Source: Oreohelix idahoensis
Lineage: Eukaryota; Mollusca; Gastropoda; Stylommatophora; Oreohelicidae
NCBI GenBank assembly: GCA_024509875.1
Contig: JAMPIV010008060.1
Location: 124,001 to 188,000 of the forward strand
Reading direction: 5' to 3'
DNA length: 64,000 nucleotides
In this document: positions 20,753 to 30,794 of the stretch, piece by piece
Layout of the letters: the number at the start of each line of letters is the position of its first letter
How positions within the stretch are numbered: position 1 is the stretch's first letter
The notes under the pieces: model-generated
The model's input: only the letters and a program-made list of their open reading frames with translations
Told to the model about the DNA's origin: nothing
The model's database searches: none
Made by a program: the position numbers and the translations under genes

Positions 20753-21448
20753 AAGGCTGGAGGAGGACTACGACTGCAATGAGGCAGTTTTTGGCCTATG
20801 GAAGGCCTACCACCAACAAATTGTATCACATCAACCGAGAACACGAGATTCGGGTCTACAAAATAGGTCTAAAACTGATCCATTGACAATCCCACTGCTG
20901 AATTGAAAGACCCAGGGGAAAATAATGAAACTGCCCAATGTCATCAGTGGTGACAAACTCAGAGAAGTCCTTATACAGAAAGAGGAAGCACGGAAGGAAG
21001 AAGAGAACAGAAAAGCCCAGCACAAAGTTGCCATGGAAGAGAGAAGAAAGAAGAAAGCTGAAGAAGCCGAAGGAAAGAGGAGAGAATAAAACAACAAGAA
21101 GAACGCAAGAAACAAAAACAAGAGTACACCCGTATGCGCAAAGAAACAAGAAAGAGGAAGGCAGAAGAAAAAAGAAAAGAACAAGAGCAGAAGTCGAAAG
21201 AGAAAAGATGTAAAAAAAGAAAGGAGACAAGAACAGACGATGAAACCAGCGTGAATGACGCAGAAATGATTCTGGACGATGATGATACATATGACTTTCA
21301 AGATATTCTTGAGTGTGAGCTCAATGACAGTGTGTTTGAAAGTGAGAGTTTGACAGAAGTGAATGAACCGGGAGCATTTGTGTCTAATGTGAGTGAAAAC
21401 AGGTCATTGTGGGGGGTGTTTTCATCGATGTCAGAAAACATAGAATAA
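20753..21448 (+). pseudogene. pogo/Tigger-type transposase, C-terminal tail
   Basis: After the RTE insertion the sequence continues as a highly charged region: KLREVLIQKEEARKEE-like and KKKAEEAEGKRRE coiled coil, then an acidic tail DDETSVNDAEMILDDDDTYD. It ends SSMSENIE and a stop at 21446-21448. A frame change lies near 21090-21130. Charged and acidic tails are common at the end of pogo-superfamily transposases. The terminal inverted repeats of the element were not located. Confidence 0.65.
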
Positions 21449-22182
21449 AGACTTAAAAATGAAAACAGACTCACTGTATTGCAGTTTTTAATAAAGAATT
21501 CTAGGCTTCTATGAGAGAGAGAGTAAGGTTTAGATAAAGCCTAATATCTGTGGTGTATGAGTTACTGAATTAAAAATGTTTGATTGTTTCTTTAAGGTAC
21601 GGTATTGTCGTATTCTTGTTACTACCACTTGTCTCGCAAATGAATTTTGATCCAGACTAGAGTAGTCTAGACTTATAGCCTAATATTAGTCTTGGCAGCG
21701 CTAAACCTGGTACAAAGGCCGCGGTTAGGGCACACTGGCCGCGCCTTGTCACGATGTTGGCCGCGGTTAGGGCACATGGCCGCGCCGTGGTACTTCATGG
21801 ATAAGGGCATACTACTACATTTTCACTCTATAATAACAGCTATCGTGCCCACACGGTTACAAGACTAGAGCACGGCCACACGTGGCTGTTTCTACCGATC
21901 GCAGTTGTTATAACATTACATGATGAGGCAGGAGACAGGAAAGTTCACTCGTGGCTGCAACTGGTGTGGCCGCAACTGGTACGCGTACCCTATAACTAAA
22001 AGCCACTTTAAAACTGGAGTTTCCAACAATAAATTTGCAGTGATCATTTAATTACCCCATATCGAATGCCTAGAGCACTGGGACTGGGAATTCCTGACCG
22101 CTGGTAAGAATTTGACCTTGTGACCTGAGCAGTAGCTCAGGCAGGTAACTAAAAGCCCGTAGGCAAACCGCGGTGGACTGCA
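21449..22182. other. Noncoding intron sequence with a duplicated GC-rich motif
   Basis: GGCCGCGGTTAGGGCACA followed by TGGCCGCGCC occurs twice (about 21717-21749 and 21760-21787) in otherwise AT-rich DNA. It may be the 3' end of the pogo element, but no matching terminal repeat was found near 9.9 kb. No gene was seen. Confidence 0.5.
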
Positions 22183-22262
22183 ATTCATTGATTCATTCAT
22201 CGCCCTTTAGCTCCCTAGTTAGCATAGGCTTTCACCAAACATATGACAAGTCTTGTTTGGTT
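22183..22262 (-). mobile_element. RTE-type LINE (family B) tail fragment
   Basis: ATTGATTCATTCATCGCCCT then AGCATAGGCTTTCACCAAACATATGACAAGTC (split here into two words) is the inverse of the family B 3' end, complete with its (TGAA)n tail. Compare 57890-57965. Confidence 0.55.
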
Positions 22263-22941
22263 CTCATCATCAGTTCCACATTAGTGATCTTGTCATACCA
22301 CTTCAGTGTGTGAAAGAGGTTGTTGTACCAGTAACTGCTATTAATATTTACATTTGTTTAAATACATTATCTCAGTCATTGATAATAAGTATTTAAAGTG
22401 AACAACAGTGTTATGAATTGCCATTCCCAGCCTTCACTTGGTAGTAAACATGTTTTTTTCACTTTGTCTTAAGTACTGTTTTTAATAGCATTATTTGTAT
22501 AAAACATTTTTTTACACAGTCACTATGTCGCCTAGAAAATGTATTTGATATTTTTGCTCATTACTGTGCTTAAAAGTAATTTTAGTTGTCTGAGGGTTCT
22601 TAACATTCTCTGTTAAATCCCATATTGGTAGCCGTCAGTGATTAAGTTGTCAGTTTAAAAAGGAAAAACAATTGTATCTAAACATTTCACATAACAATTC
22701 TGCACAAATGTCTGTAAAAAGAAAAAATTGTATTCGTTGAAAAGTTCCACTAGGATCCCCATTGTACAACACATTTGTGTTAATGTAAAGACCATGCCTA
22801 ATAGAAGCGAATGACATGAATTTTGACAACAAACCAAGGCAATTTTTATTGTTAGATTGGTTTATTATTATTTAAATGAAATAAATAAGACTGCTTCTTG
22901 TAGTTAATTATATGTTTATTTTCCTCTCTCTCTCTAAATAG

Positions 22942-23118
22942 TTGTACTTACAAGCAAGAATCTCATGTGATGCTGTAATCTTAGTGAAATCAGTGGTTCA
23001 GCTTGCCTTATTCTCAATGGGTTTCTACACGTGCCTTAGTCGTATATCGGACTACAAACATCACTGGAGTGATGTACTTTCAGGGGCAGTTTTAGGAATG
23101 GTAGTGTGTGTTTCTGTG
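22942..23118 (+). CDS. Lipid phosphate phosphatase exon with catalytic motif C3
   Basis: The exon follows CTCTCTAAATAG (22941), begins and ends at phase 0, and has the donor GTAAGT at 23119. It reads LYLQARISCDAVILVKSVVQ, then a fifth membrane segment LALFSMGFYTCL, then SRISDYKHHWSDVLSG. The SRxxxxxHxxxD pattern is motif C3, whose His is the nucleophile that forms the phospho-histidine intermediate, assisted by the Asp. TM6 (GAVLGMVVCVSV) starts here and is completed by the last exon. At 177 bp it is exactly 59 codons. Confidence 0.95.
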
Positions 23119-23187
23119 GTAAGTACTTGTGTTCTGCACCTACAGATTTTCATTAAGAATTGAAACATTGAAATCAGTCAATACTCT

Positions 23188-23350
23188 TTACCTCACCAAG
23201 GAGCATAGGCCTTCAGCAAACGCATGCCGAGTCCCCCTGTCACGTGCCATCAGCTCACGTTCTTTCCGCATCTTCATCACCATTTTCACTTGTTTCTTGG
23301 TCTACCTCTGCCTCTCTTACCCAGGGGGTTCCAGAACAAGGACTGCTTTG
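23188..23350 (-). mobile_element. RTE-type LINE (family B) tail fragment
   Basis: On the minus strand it reads AAGCAGTCCTTGTTCTGGAA, GTAAGAGAGGCAGAGGTAGACC, GCACGTGACAGGGGGACTCG and GAAGGCCTATGCTCCTTGG, parallel to 63415-63600. The encoded residues are a RGRGRPRNK-like box from the end of the reverse transcriptase. It is 5'-truncated. Confidence 0.65.
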
Positions 23351-23814
23351 TAATGAAATATTGAAATGAAACGGTTAAATTTTTCGAATTCAGAAATGGA
23401 TGGTTGTAGGGAGTGAGGTGAGGTAGCTGTGTAGCTAACTTCTGTAACATACATCTAATGCCTAGTGGCTGCGGCATTATAATCTCTTCTCTCCCTCACC
23501 GTCTTGTGAGTAAGTCTTGTTAGAAAAAAGGGTAATAATTTAAATAATAAAACTGTACACAAATCTGATGGAAGGCAAGGAGAAACCATTATATTATACT
23601 GCCTACCCTCTGTACTGTGCTCATTCTCCTATCATTTACTAGACACAGTATTAAGTCTTTGTCTTGTGTAATCTGACCTATACTGTATAATAGGGAGACC
23701 ACAGAAATGATCGCATTATAAATTATGCTGGATCACCCCTAGGGACATATCCGGTGTTGCATGTTGAAAATCGCACTAATGACCCCTGTCCACGAAGCAC
23801 TATTTCTGTGGTGC

Positions 23815-23933
23815 CTATTTGGTAGAGAGGACAGTGCGATTCACTTCCGTAGGTAGGCGTTGGTCCTAGGTTCGATTCTATTGAACAACAAAAACTGTTG
23901 TTGGTAATGGGGAAAGGAGTTTAATGATGTTGT
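23815..23933 (+). mobile_element. tRNA-derived SINE-like sequence
   Basis: Contains TTTGGTAGAGAGGACAG (A-box-like) and TCCTAGGTTCGATTCTA (B-box) at tRNA spacing. The upstream and downstream parts do not fold as a tRNA gene. It abuts an RTE fragment at 23934. Confidence 0.5.
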
Positions 23934-24090
23934 CTTCTTCTTTCATATTGGATCCTAAGCTGCTCACTGACAAAACAATCAGGTGGTCATCATGCCTGGT
24001 GGCATCTTGAAGGGCAGCAATAAACTGTCTCCGCTTTGCTCCGTCGGCAGCCAGCCTTCGTGCCGCATCTCTGGTTCATGCTTTGTATCT
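23934..24090 (-). mobile_element. RTE-type LINE (family A) degenerate 3' fragment, copy 5
   Basis: CTTCTTCTTTCATATTGGATCC, CATCATGCCTGGTGGCATCTTG, GGGCAGCAATAAA and GCTCCGTCGGCAGCC match the 3' ends of copies 1-4 (for example 56562-56680) with many substitutions. This is the most diverged copy. Confidence 0.7.
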
Positions 24091-24099
24091 CTGTCTGCA

Positions 24100-24425
24100 C
24101 GTCAAATTTAAGCACAGTTTCCTGAGTTCAAATACCTAGGAAGCATTTTTACTGAAAACAGAAAACTTGACAGAGAAATTGAAACAAGATATCAAAAAGC
24201 CATTGCAGTGACTTAAAACTGTCACCACTTCTCAAACATCAGAATGGAAACTAAAGGACAGCTGATGAATAATATATTCTTACCAACTCTTTGTTATCAG
24301 TGTTAAACATGGTCTCTGACCAAAGCATAGGAAGGAGAAATCACATTCTGTGGGATAAGATGTTTAAGAAAAGCTATTAAATGTTACCAGGAGACAAAAT
24401 GAGAAATGAAGACATCAGAAAAATG
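24100..24425 (+). pseudogene. Reverse transcriptase C-terminal fragment of another RTE-type family
   Basis: The + strand reads FEYLGSIFTENRKLDREIET, then MNNIFLPTLCYQ-stop-TWSLTKA and a CGIRCLRKAI-like segment, the region after the catalytic palm in RTE-like LINEs. It is interrupted by several stops. It lies head-to-head with the minus-strand fragment that follows. Confidence 0.65.
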
Positions 24426-24429
24426 ACCT

Positions 24430-25195
24430 CATTTCTGAGGTTTGGATCTGACTTTCGTGAGTTGTAGTCACTGGGACATAGTTGGAGCGGTATACAGTCA
24501 TCTACGTTTTCGTTCCAACTGCTCTTTAGCTGAGGAATCCTTGATTTATGGCCTGAAAGTCTCCCAGCTGCTGCTCTTCGTTAGCCAAATCTTTTTTGAT
24601 GCCTCCCTTCCAGCTCCGAGGTATTTAAAGTGATTGACCTGCTCCAGGACCTGTTCTCCCAGTTTAATCTGATGCCTTCTTTCCTCTCGTGATATCACTT
24701 TGGTTTTTATTTTGGAGCTGCTGATGACCATCCCTCTCTTCCGTCCAGACTTGCAGGTTGGATTGAAGATGTGCCTCTGATTTAGCAATCAAGGAAACAT
24801 TATTGGCAAATGCCCGCTCTGAAATACAAACCTATCTCATCTTCCAGTACCCCACTGAATATTTTCTTTTCCTCTTCTTACATGTTTTGATGACATCCAT
24901 GAGGAGTATGAACAGATGTGGTGACAGAATATCACCTTGTCTTACACGAGTGGTGATCCTGAACTCCTCTGACTTATGGTTTGCCGTTGTCACATAATTT
25001 CTGCAAGACTTGTAGAAGCTCTGTATAGCATGAATCAGAGGTGCTGTAATGTTCTTCCTTGCCCACCAGTCCCAAAGTTTGCCCCAGGGGACCTTGTCAA
25101 ATGCCTTCTCCAGATCTAAGAAACAAAGGTGCCAAGCAGTCCCAAAATGTTCTCTTTTTCTTGTTTTCTTTTTAATGGGGGAAGTGCTGCGTATC
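24430..25195 (-). pseudogene. Reverse transcriptase palm fragment of an RTE-type LINE
   Basis: The minus strand reads LCFLDLEKAFDKVPWGKLWD, RVRQGDILSPHLFILLMDVI, then a degraded catalytic box AFANNVSLIA where YADD would stand, then ISREERRHQIKL and VNHFKYLGA. The loss of both catalytic Asp residues in the FANN box plus stops marks it as dead. It belongs to a family different from family A. Confidence 0.7.
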
Positions 25196-25234
25196 ATATT
25201 TTATACCCTTGAGTAATGCTCAGTGAAATAAATA

Positions 25235-26556
25235 TGAAGGAAAGTCGGTAAGTAGGTCACAAACTGATACGGGATAGCTGAAAATTTTAGTTGGTAGTTT
25301 CTAAAGGTGTCATTAGGTGGCAGCAACATCCAGCTTGATGATTACTTTAGGTAGCAGGCGCTAAGTGTCACAGGCGCAGCTCAGATAAAAATGGTGACCG
25401 GGCTCGTGGAGTGTATGACCGAAGAACAGCGTGCTGTTGTGATTTTTTTGGGGGGGCAAAAGGACTTCCTGCAAAGGATATTCATGAGGAAATGTTTCCT
25501 GTTTATGGTGAGAAGTGTTTGTTGCGTAAAGCAGTGTATAACTGGGTCGATAAATTTTCTCAAGGACGCCCAAAAATTGCTGATGAAAACCGACCTGGTC
25601 ACCCTCTTCAGATTGCGACAGAAGCATCTGTGCAGCGGGTGGGGGAGATGATTCGAGCTGACAAGCGAGTAACGATAGACAGTGTAGCAACTGCAATAGG
25701 GTGTTCTCATGGTTTAGCCTACAGCATAATGCATGATCGTTTGAATTTATGGAAAGTGTGCTCATGGTGGGTGCCCAGACAACTGACTGAGGAACACAAA
25801 ATGAACCGAATGGGCCTGTTCTTGCAACATCTCTCTTGGTACGCAGATGAAGAAGACATGCTTAACAAGATTTTTACTGGGAACGAATCATGGGTGCATC
25901 ACTACCAACCCGAATCAAAGCGTGCTTCAATGCAATGGAAACATCCTTTTTCACCTTCTGCCAAGAAGTTCAAGTTTACGCCATCAGCAGGGAAGGTTAT
26001 ATTTAGTGTTTCTGGATTCTCAAGGAGTGCTGTTAACCTATTTCCAGAAGAAAGGTGAGAATGTAAATGCTGCATCGTACTGTGAAGTTCTGTTGATGCC
26101 TCGGGATGCAATTGGAAGAAAATGTCTATGCCTACTGACTAGAGGAGTACTGCTCCATCACAACAATGCCAGACCACAAACGGCTCGATTAACCTAGGAG
26201 AAAATTAAACAACTAGGGTGGCAACTTCTTGAACATCCACCTTACAACCCCGACTTGGCCCCGAGCGATTTCCACCTGTTTGGTCCACAAAAAACTCACC
26301 TTGGCGGCAAATGTTTCACGGATAATGAAGAGGTTGAACGCAAGGTGCGAATGTGGCTGAGGCAGACCAAAGACTTCTATGGTGCAGGTTTTGAGGCACT
26401 GATAAAGCGATGGGATAAGTGTATCAATGTTGGTGGAGATTATGTTGAGAAATAAGGGGAAATGTAAGTGCAATTAAAAAAATGGTTTTCAAGTTCATAT
26501 CTCATTTAGTTTTTTTTTAAATAGCCATTTGTAACCTATTTACTAACTTGCCCTCG
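25235..26556 (+). mobile_element. Decayed mariner transposon in the last PLPP intron
   Basis: The left end TATGAAGGAAAGTCGGTAAG (from 25233) and the reverse complement of the right end, TACGAGGGCAAGTTAGTAAA (26558 inward), align as imperfect terminal repeats over about 32 bp with roughly nine mismatches. TA dinucleotides flank both ends (25233-25234 and 26557-26558). The right end lies only 42 bp upstream of the last PLPP exon. Confidence 0.75.
25391..26455 (+). pseudogene. mariner transposase with two catalytic Asp replaced by Asn
   Basis: The N-terminal helix-turn-helix part includes LLRKAVYNWVDKFSQGRP. The first catalytic box reads FTGNESWVHHYQPE where GDES is normal, and the second reads LLHHNNARPQT where HHDNARP is normal. 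The third, YNPDLAPSDFHLFGP, keeps its Asp. Frame changes occur near 25440, 26040 and 26195. With Asn at two of the three metal-binding positions, cleavage would be impossible even if the frame were whole. Confidence 0.85.
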
Positions 26557-26598
26557 TAATTATATAACTGGTAACATTTGTGGCATATCAACCAACAG

Positions 26599-26829
26599 AT
26601 TTTGTCATTGGCGGACTTTGGCCAGAACTTGTGGAGCAAAGGAACAGTTGGTGGAGCAGAAAGTGAGTCTTTTGTACCAAGTAGAAACCCATCAGCCGAG
26701 GAAGGCTCCGAGACATCTTACTATGGTAAGCCAAATCGCCAGAAGTCACCTATACCTCAGGTGTCTTTTAGTAGATCCCCATCAAATGTGGAAGAAATAA
26801 TACACCCACATTTTGATGATTATAATTGA
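26599..26829 (+). CDS. Lipid phosphate phosphatase last coding exon (C-terminal tail)
   Basis: The exon follows ATATCAACCAACAG (26598) at phase 0. It reads ILSLADFGQNLWSKG, completing TM6 and entering the cytosolic tail, then a Ser/Pro-rich stretch with no known domain, and stops at 26827-26829 after HPHFDDYN. Vertebrate PLPPs likewise end in a short, poorly conserved cytosolic tail after TM6. The acceptor lacks a strong polypyrimidine tract, so the exact junction is less certain than for the other exons, but the phase and hydrophobicity agree. Confidence 0.75.
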   Translation: MLSLADFGQNLWSKGTVGGAESESFVPSRNPSAEEGSETSYYGKPNRQKSPIPQVSFSRSPSNVEEIIHPHFDDYN

Positions 26830-28092
26830 TATGAATTATTTGGTCTTTTGCCTTATTTAAGTTACAGTTCTGGGACATATTAGTGTATGTTTTCAGATGA
26901 TAAAGCGTTGTTTGTAAGTATTATAGTCTAAAAATATGCAAAAATTATGGTAATTTGAACATTTCTGATAGTGGTAAATGCTGTCTCAGTATTGGAGATT
27001 AATTGTAATGCATCTCCAAACTTCTTTAAAATTTGTTTCTGTAAATTTGTTTCCGTGGTACGATTTCACACTTATACTATGTGCTCTCAACCCCATATCT
27101 GAAATTCAAAAAGTTCTGAAAACTAAATGGTTTTCTGTATAGCGTTACTCATGAGCCAAGCGGGTGTAATTCTTCATTTGCATAGATAAGGCAGTGTATC
27201 ATAAATGAGCCAGTGTAATTCAGTAACCTGTCTACACTATCTAGTTGCATTATGATGATGAATTTTGTGAAATTTTTAACATTGCGCATAATAAATAATA
27301 AATATTATTTTTAATATAAACAGGAATTGTTTAGAAATTTTAATATGTTTGCAAATGGAGTGTTGCAATAATATATGGTATGTGCACCATGCTACCATTC
27401 TGACATGTAAAATTCCATAACGTATGTGGCCCCAAGGGTTTTTGATAAGGGCTTGAGGACCTAGACTGCCACTGTGTTGCTCATGTGCCTTCCACGTTTA
27501 ACCCCATTATTGTTTAAATAACTGAAGATTCAAATGTGTAAAGACAAGAGACAGTGAGCACTTGAAAGGTATGTAACACACCTAGACAGTAAGGGTGTTA
27601 AGAAAAAAAGCTTAAATTGTAAAATAGTGCGGACACTTAGGCTGGGATTCCATTGTTTGGATCTTTAGAGAGGTTCCTATATGTTTTTTAAGGATGACAC
27701 TTTACCAAGAGTACGTAAATTCATGTGTGGAAAGAGTATTCAGCTTGTATTATTTTCATTGTGTTTTGTGTAAAGGAGAAATGAAAGTTTTGTGATGCCT
27801 TCCTGTCCCTTGTCATAAAGATTGAGAACCATTGCTGTAGAGAGGTGTCACCATGTTTTTCAAAGTTTTTCTTTCAGTTCTGCTACCCCCATGTGTTGTT
27901 TGTCTTCCAAGTGGAAATAATCAAGTAGTCCTAGCATATAATTACTACATCTGCAGACCACAGCTGGATAAAAAAAAGTTGTGCAGAGTGTATTTATAAC
28001 TATATGTAGAGTTATGAATGGTGTGTCTGCAAAAGATTTATGCTGCATTATGCAGATTTGAAACTTTTTCACACTTACAATAGTCCAACATA
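26830..28092 (+). other. Probable 3' untranslated region and downstream AT-rich sequence
   Basis: No coding signal. Candidate polyadenylation signals AATAAA occur at 27290-27295 and 27297-27302, about 460 bp after the stop codon. The transcript end cannot be fixed from sequence alone. A sequence resembling a hAT terminal end (GATTGAGAACCATTGCT) lies near 27820, without a partner. Confidence 0.45.
27290..27302 (+). promoter_or_regulatory. Candidate polyadenylation signals for the PLPP gene
   Basis: Two overlapping AATAAA hexamers are followed by T-rich sequence. They lie at a plausible distance from the stop codon at 26829, but AT-rich DNA yields such hexamers by chance. Confidence 0.35.
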
Positions 28093-28100
28093 CCTTAGAG

Positions 28101-28405
28101 CAGTGGTATTCAACCTTTTTTGCTCGCATACCCTCAGATATAATATATCTTTAACTATGTGCCCCCAAAGTTATTAGTGCATAATTCCAAGTATTCAGTT
28201 TACCTATACATAAATAAAATTCTAGGGCACGGGGCAAGCATCTAAAAAAAATAATTAAAGTTTAATACATTTAAAGTTTAATATACTTAAAATAATGAAA
28301 AATAAGAAAACCCTCCGACAGTGCATGGCAGATTTTTTTTCACGTACCCCTTAGATGTCTTCTTGTACCTCTAGCGGTACGCGTACCCCAGGTTGAATAC
28401 CACTG
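28101..28405. mobile_element. hAT-type MITE with 8-bp target-site duplication
   Basis: CAGTGGTATTCAACCT at 28101-28116 and AGGTTGAATACCACTG at 28390-28405 are perfect 16-bp inverted repeats of the CAGTGGTTCTCAACC type common in hAT elements. The 8-bp flanks CCTTAGAG (28093-28100 and 28406-28413) are identical, the duplication size characteristic of hAT transposition. The 305-bp interior has no coding sequence, so it is a non-autonomous element. Confidence 0.93.
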
Positions 28406-28413
28406 CCTTAGAG

Positions 28414-28730
28414 CAGTCCTGGGCAGACTTTAGCTTACCAAGATCTACTTCTCCTTAGCTGAGTGTCACGTGTGCCTGCCGTGTACCAAATACAATTATT
28501 CATTGCAGCTACTTTTACAGTTTTTCCATGTGTAAATAATAAAATAACTCCACATGCATGTGAAATGAAGAAAGCGTTTAAGGCAAACAGAAAAGTTTAT
28601 GTTAAGCGTGAATTGACATCTACAAACTGGGAGTGTTGCCATATTTAAAAGGTGCTGCCCAATTCACTGAATTTAAACACCAGTTAGGAGAGATTATTAT
28701 ATTTCAAATAGGTATGAAGTTCAGTACATA
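28414..28730. other. AT-rich sequence without recognised gene
   Basis: A 61-codon open frame at 28463-28648 has no recognised motif. Nothing else is seen between the hAT MITE and the mariner. Confidence 0.5.
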
Positions 28731-30053
28731 CGAGGGCTGTCCGGAAAAGAACCGGCCATGTAATATAAATCAATAAACATTTCACATAGCACAATGATGG
28801 CTCAGTCCCCTTCAAAGTAGGCTCCTTGGGACATCACACAGTGCTCCCAGCATTTCTTCCACTGTTTAAAACACTCTGCGAAGGCTTTTTTTGGAAGCGC
28901 CATCAGTTGCATCGTCGTATTTTCATTAATCTCATCGACGGTCTGAAATTTTCTACCTTTCAAACATGATTTCAGTTTTGGAAAAAGCCAAAAGTCGCAG
29001 GGTGCCAAGTCTGGGCTATAGGGGGGGAATGAGTTACCTGGTTGATGTTATGTTTCAACAAAAAACTTTGCACTAGATGTGATGCATGGGCGGGCGCGTT
29101 GTTGTGATGAAGACACCAATCGTCAGTTGACCACAACTATGGTCATTTTTGTCGTACTGCATTTCTCAACCGACGAAGAACTTTGAGGTAGTACTCCTTA
29201 TTAATTGTTTGGCCTGAAGGAGCGTACTCGCGATAGATAACACCTTCCCAATAAAAAAAAACAATCAACATGGTCTTGATCTTGCTATGGGTTTGCCGCT
29301 CCTTCTTTGGGTGTGGAGAACCAGGCGACTTCCACTGAGACGACTGAGCCTTCATTTCTGGATCATAGCAGTAGATCCACGATTCATCTCCGGTTATGAC
29401 TTTCTTCATGAAATCTGGGTTATTGAATGCGGTTTGAAGCAAATCATTAGCAACTGTGGCACAAAGTTCCTTCTGCTCTGGTAGCAGAATCCGCGGAACA
29501 AATTTTGCCACGACATGTATCATACCCAGATCCTGGGTCAGAATCTCGGATACAATAGTTTTTGGAATTCCCAGATCTTTTTCTAGTTCTCGCACTGTCA
29601 GTCGCCGATCTTTGTTGATTGCAGCCCGTACACGTTCAACATTTTCCGGTGTTCTGCTTGTTGCAGGCCTTCCAGAAATGGGATCACATTCAACAGATTC
29701 TCGACCATCTTTGAAGCGTTTGTGCCACACCTTTATTTGTGTAGCACTCATTGCATCGTCTCCAAAAGCCTTCTGAATCATCATAATAGCTTCCGTGGAG
29801 GAATGTTGAAGCTTGACGCAAAATTTGATGCAGATTCTTTGCTCTACTCGTTCAGCCATAAAAATGTGGCGACCACACAGTGCACGTGTTCACTAAACGG
29901 CTTTTAACGGTCGCACTGATTGGTGCAGCAACGTCAACATTGCACACGTATGTGCATAACAGGCCACTCTATTTGGCTGCCAAGTTACATCGATGTCGCG
30001 CAAACGGTTTTTCTAATATTAATTATGGCCGATTCTTTTCCGGACAGCCCTCG
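28731..30053 (-). mobile_element. mariner transposon with TA duplication
   Basis: The left end CGAGGGCTGTCCGGAAAAGA (28731 on) and right end TCTTTTCCGGACAGCCCTCG (ending 30053) are inverted repeats. The repeat extends to 27 bp with one mismatch. TA dinucleotides flank both ends (28729-28730 and 30054-30055). The 1323-bp length is typical of mariner. It belongs to a different family from the elements at 72 and 25235. Confidence 0.93.
28802..29859 (-). pseudogene. mariner transposase, second catalytic Asp replaced by Asn
   Basis: From MAERVEQRICIKFCVKLQ at 29859 the frame is open to about 29143: helix-turn-helix QIKVWHKRFKDGRES, linker SGRPATSRT, and VITGDESWIYCYDPE with the first Asp. It then shifts frame, reads LHHNNAPAHASHL where HHDNAPAH is expected, shifts again near 29020, and ends DLAPCDFWLFPKLKSCLKGR (third Asp) to 28802. 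The two frameshifts and the Asp-to-Asn change make it inactive. Confidence 0.88.
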
Positions 30054-30055
30054 TA

Positions 30056-30274
30056 TGTATAATTATCATGCTATATATACTTGTTTAAATTATACTGGAG
30101 ATGGGAAATCTTTGAGACATGATCTCCTATACCACTTGATGATGGTGATTATATACTTGTTAATCATTTTATTACAAACAAATAGTATCCCTTAAAAACA
30201 TATTTAATTAAAGAGTTATATAAAACTTAAAAATGACTGTGTATCAGGTGGTCCTCAGAGCAGTCCATTGGTGG
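30056..30274. other. Short AT-rich gap
   Basis: Nothing recognised between the mariner and the 20-bp tandem array. Confidence 0.5.
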
Positions 30275-30510
30275 GATCACTTAATCTCAATTATGATCAC
30301 TTAATCTCAATTATGATCACTTAATCTCAATTATGATCACTTAATCTCAATTATGACCACTTAATCTCAATTATGATCATTTAATCTCAATTATGATCAC
30401 TTAATCTCAATTATGACCACTTAATCTCAATTATGATCACTTAATCTCAATTATGATCACTTAATCTCAATTATGATCACTTAATCTCAATTATGATCAC
30501 TTAATCTCAG
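30275..30510 (+). repeat. 20-bp tandem repeat, about 11.8 units
   Basis: The unit GATCACTTAATCTCAATTAT is repeated 11 times plus a partial unit, with only occasional GACCAC and GATCAT variants. The near identity indicates recent expansion or ongoing homogenisation. Confidence 0.95.
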
Positions 30511-30749
30511 TGCTGATCCACAGATCAGTACAGAACTCCTTGTGTCCCTGTTTATTAAAATATGAAAATAAGAAAAAGTGCCAGACACGCTGATTTAATT
30601 TGCGTTTACTAAATTTCTGCGAGAGAGAAAAATGGGCGTGATTAGATAACTAGAATAAACTGGAGAGGAATTACATGTATTTTTTAATAACACTGAAAAT
30701 ATTTTTCAGAATAATACTTTCAGGAATTAAGGACAATTAGAAAGCATAT

Positions 30750-30751
<2 letters not shown>

Positions 30752-30789
<38 letters not shown>
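30752..30789. repeat. Poly-T tract (38 bp)
   Basis: An uninterrupted T run. It could be the poly(A) tail of a minus-strand retroelement, but no element body is recognised beside it. Confidence 0.9.

Positions 30790-30794
<5 letters not shown>

Noticed and set aside
20831..21301. Phe/Leu-rich minus-strand open frame resembling a membrane protein
   Set aside because: It is the complement of the Lys/Glu-rich tail of the pogo transposase. AAG/GAA codons read as CTT/TTC in antisense.
30275..30510. CRISPR-like regular array
   Set aside because: Contiguous 20-bp tandem units without spacers.
30752..30789. Poly(A) tail of a processed pseudogene on the minus strand
   Set aside because: No open frame or gene-like sequence precedes it on the minus strand, and no flanking duplication was found.
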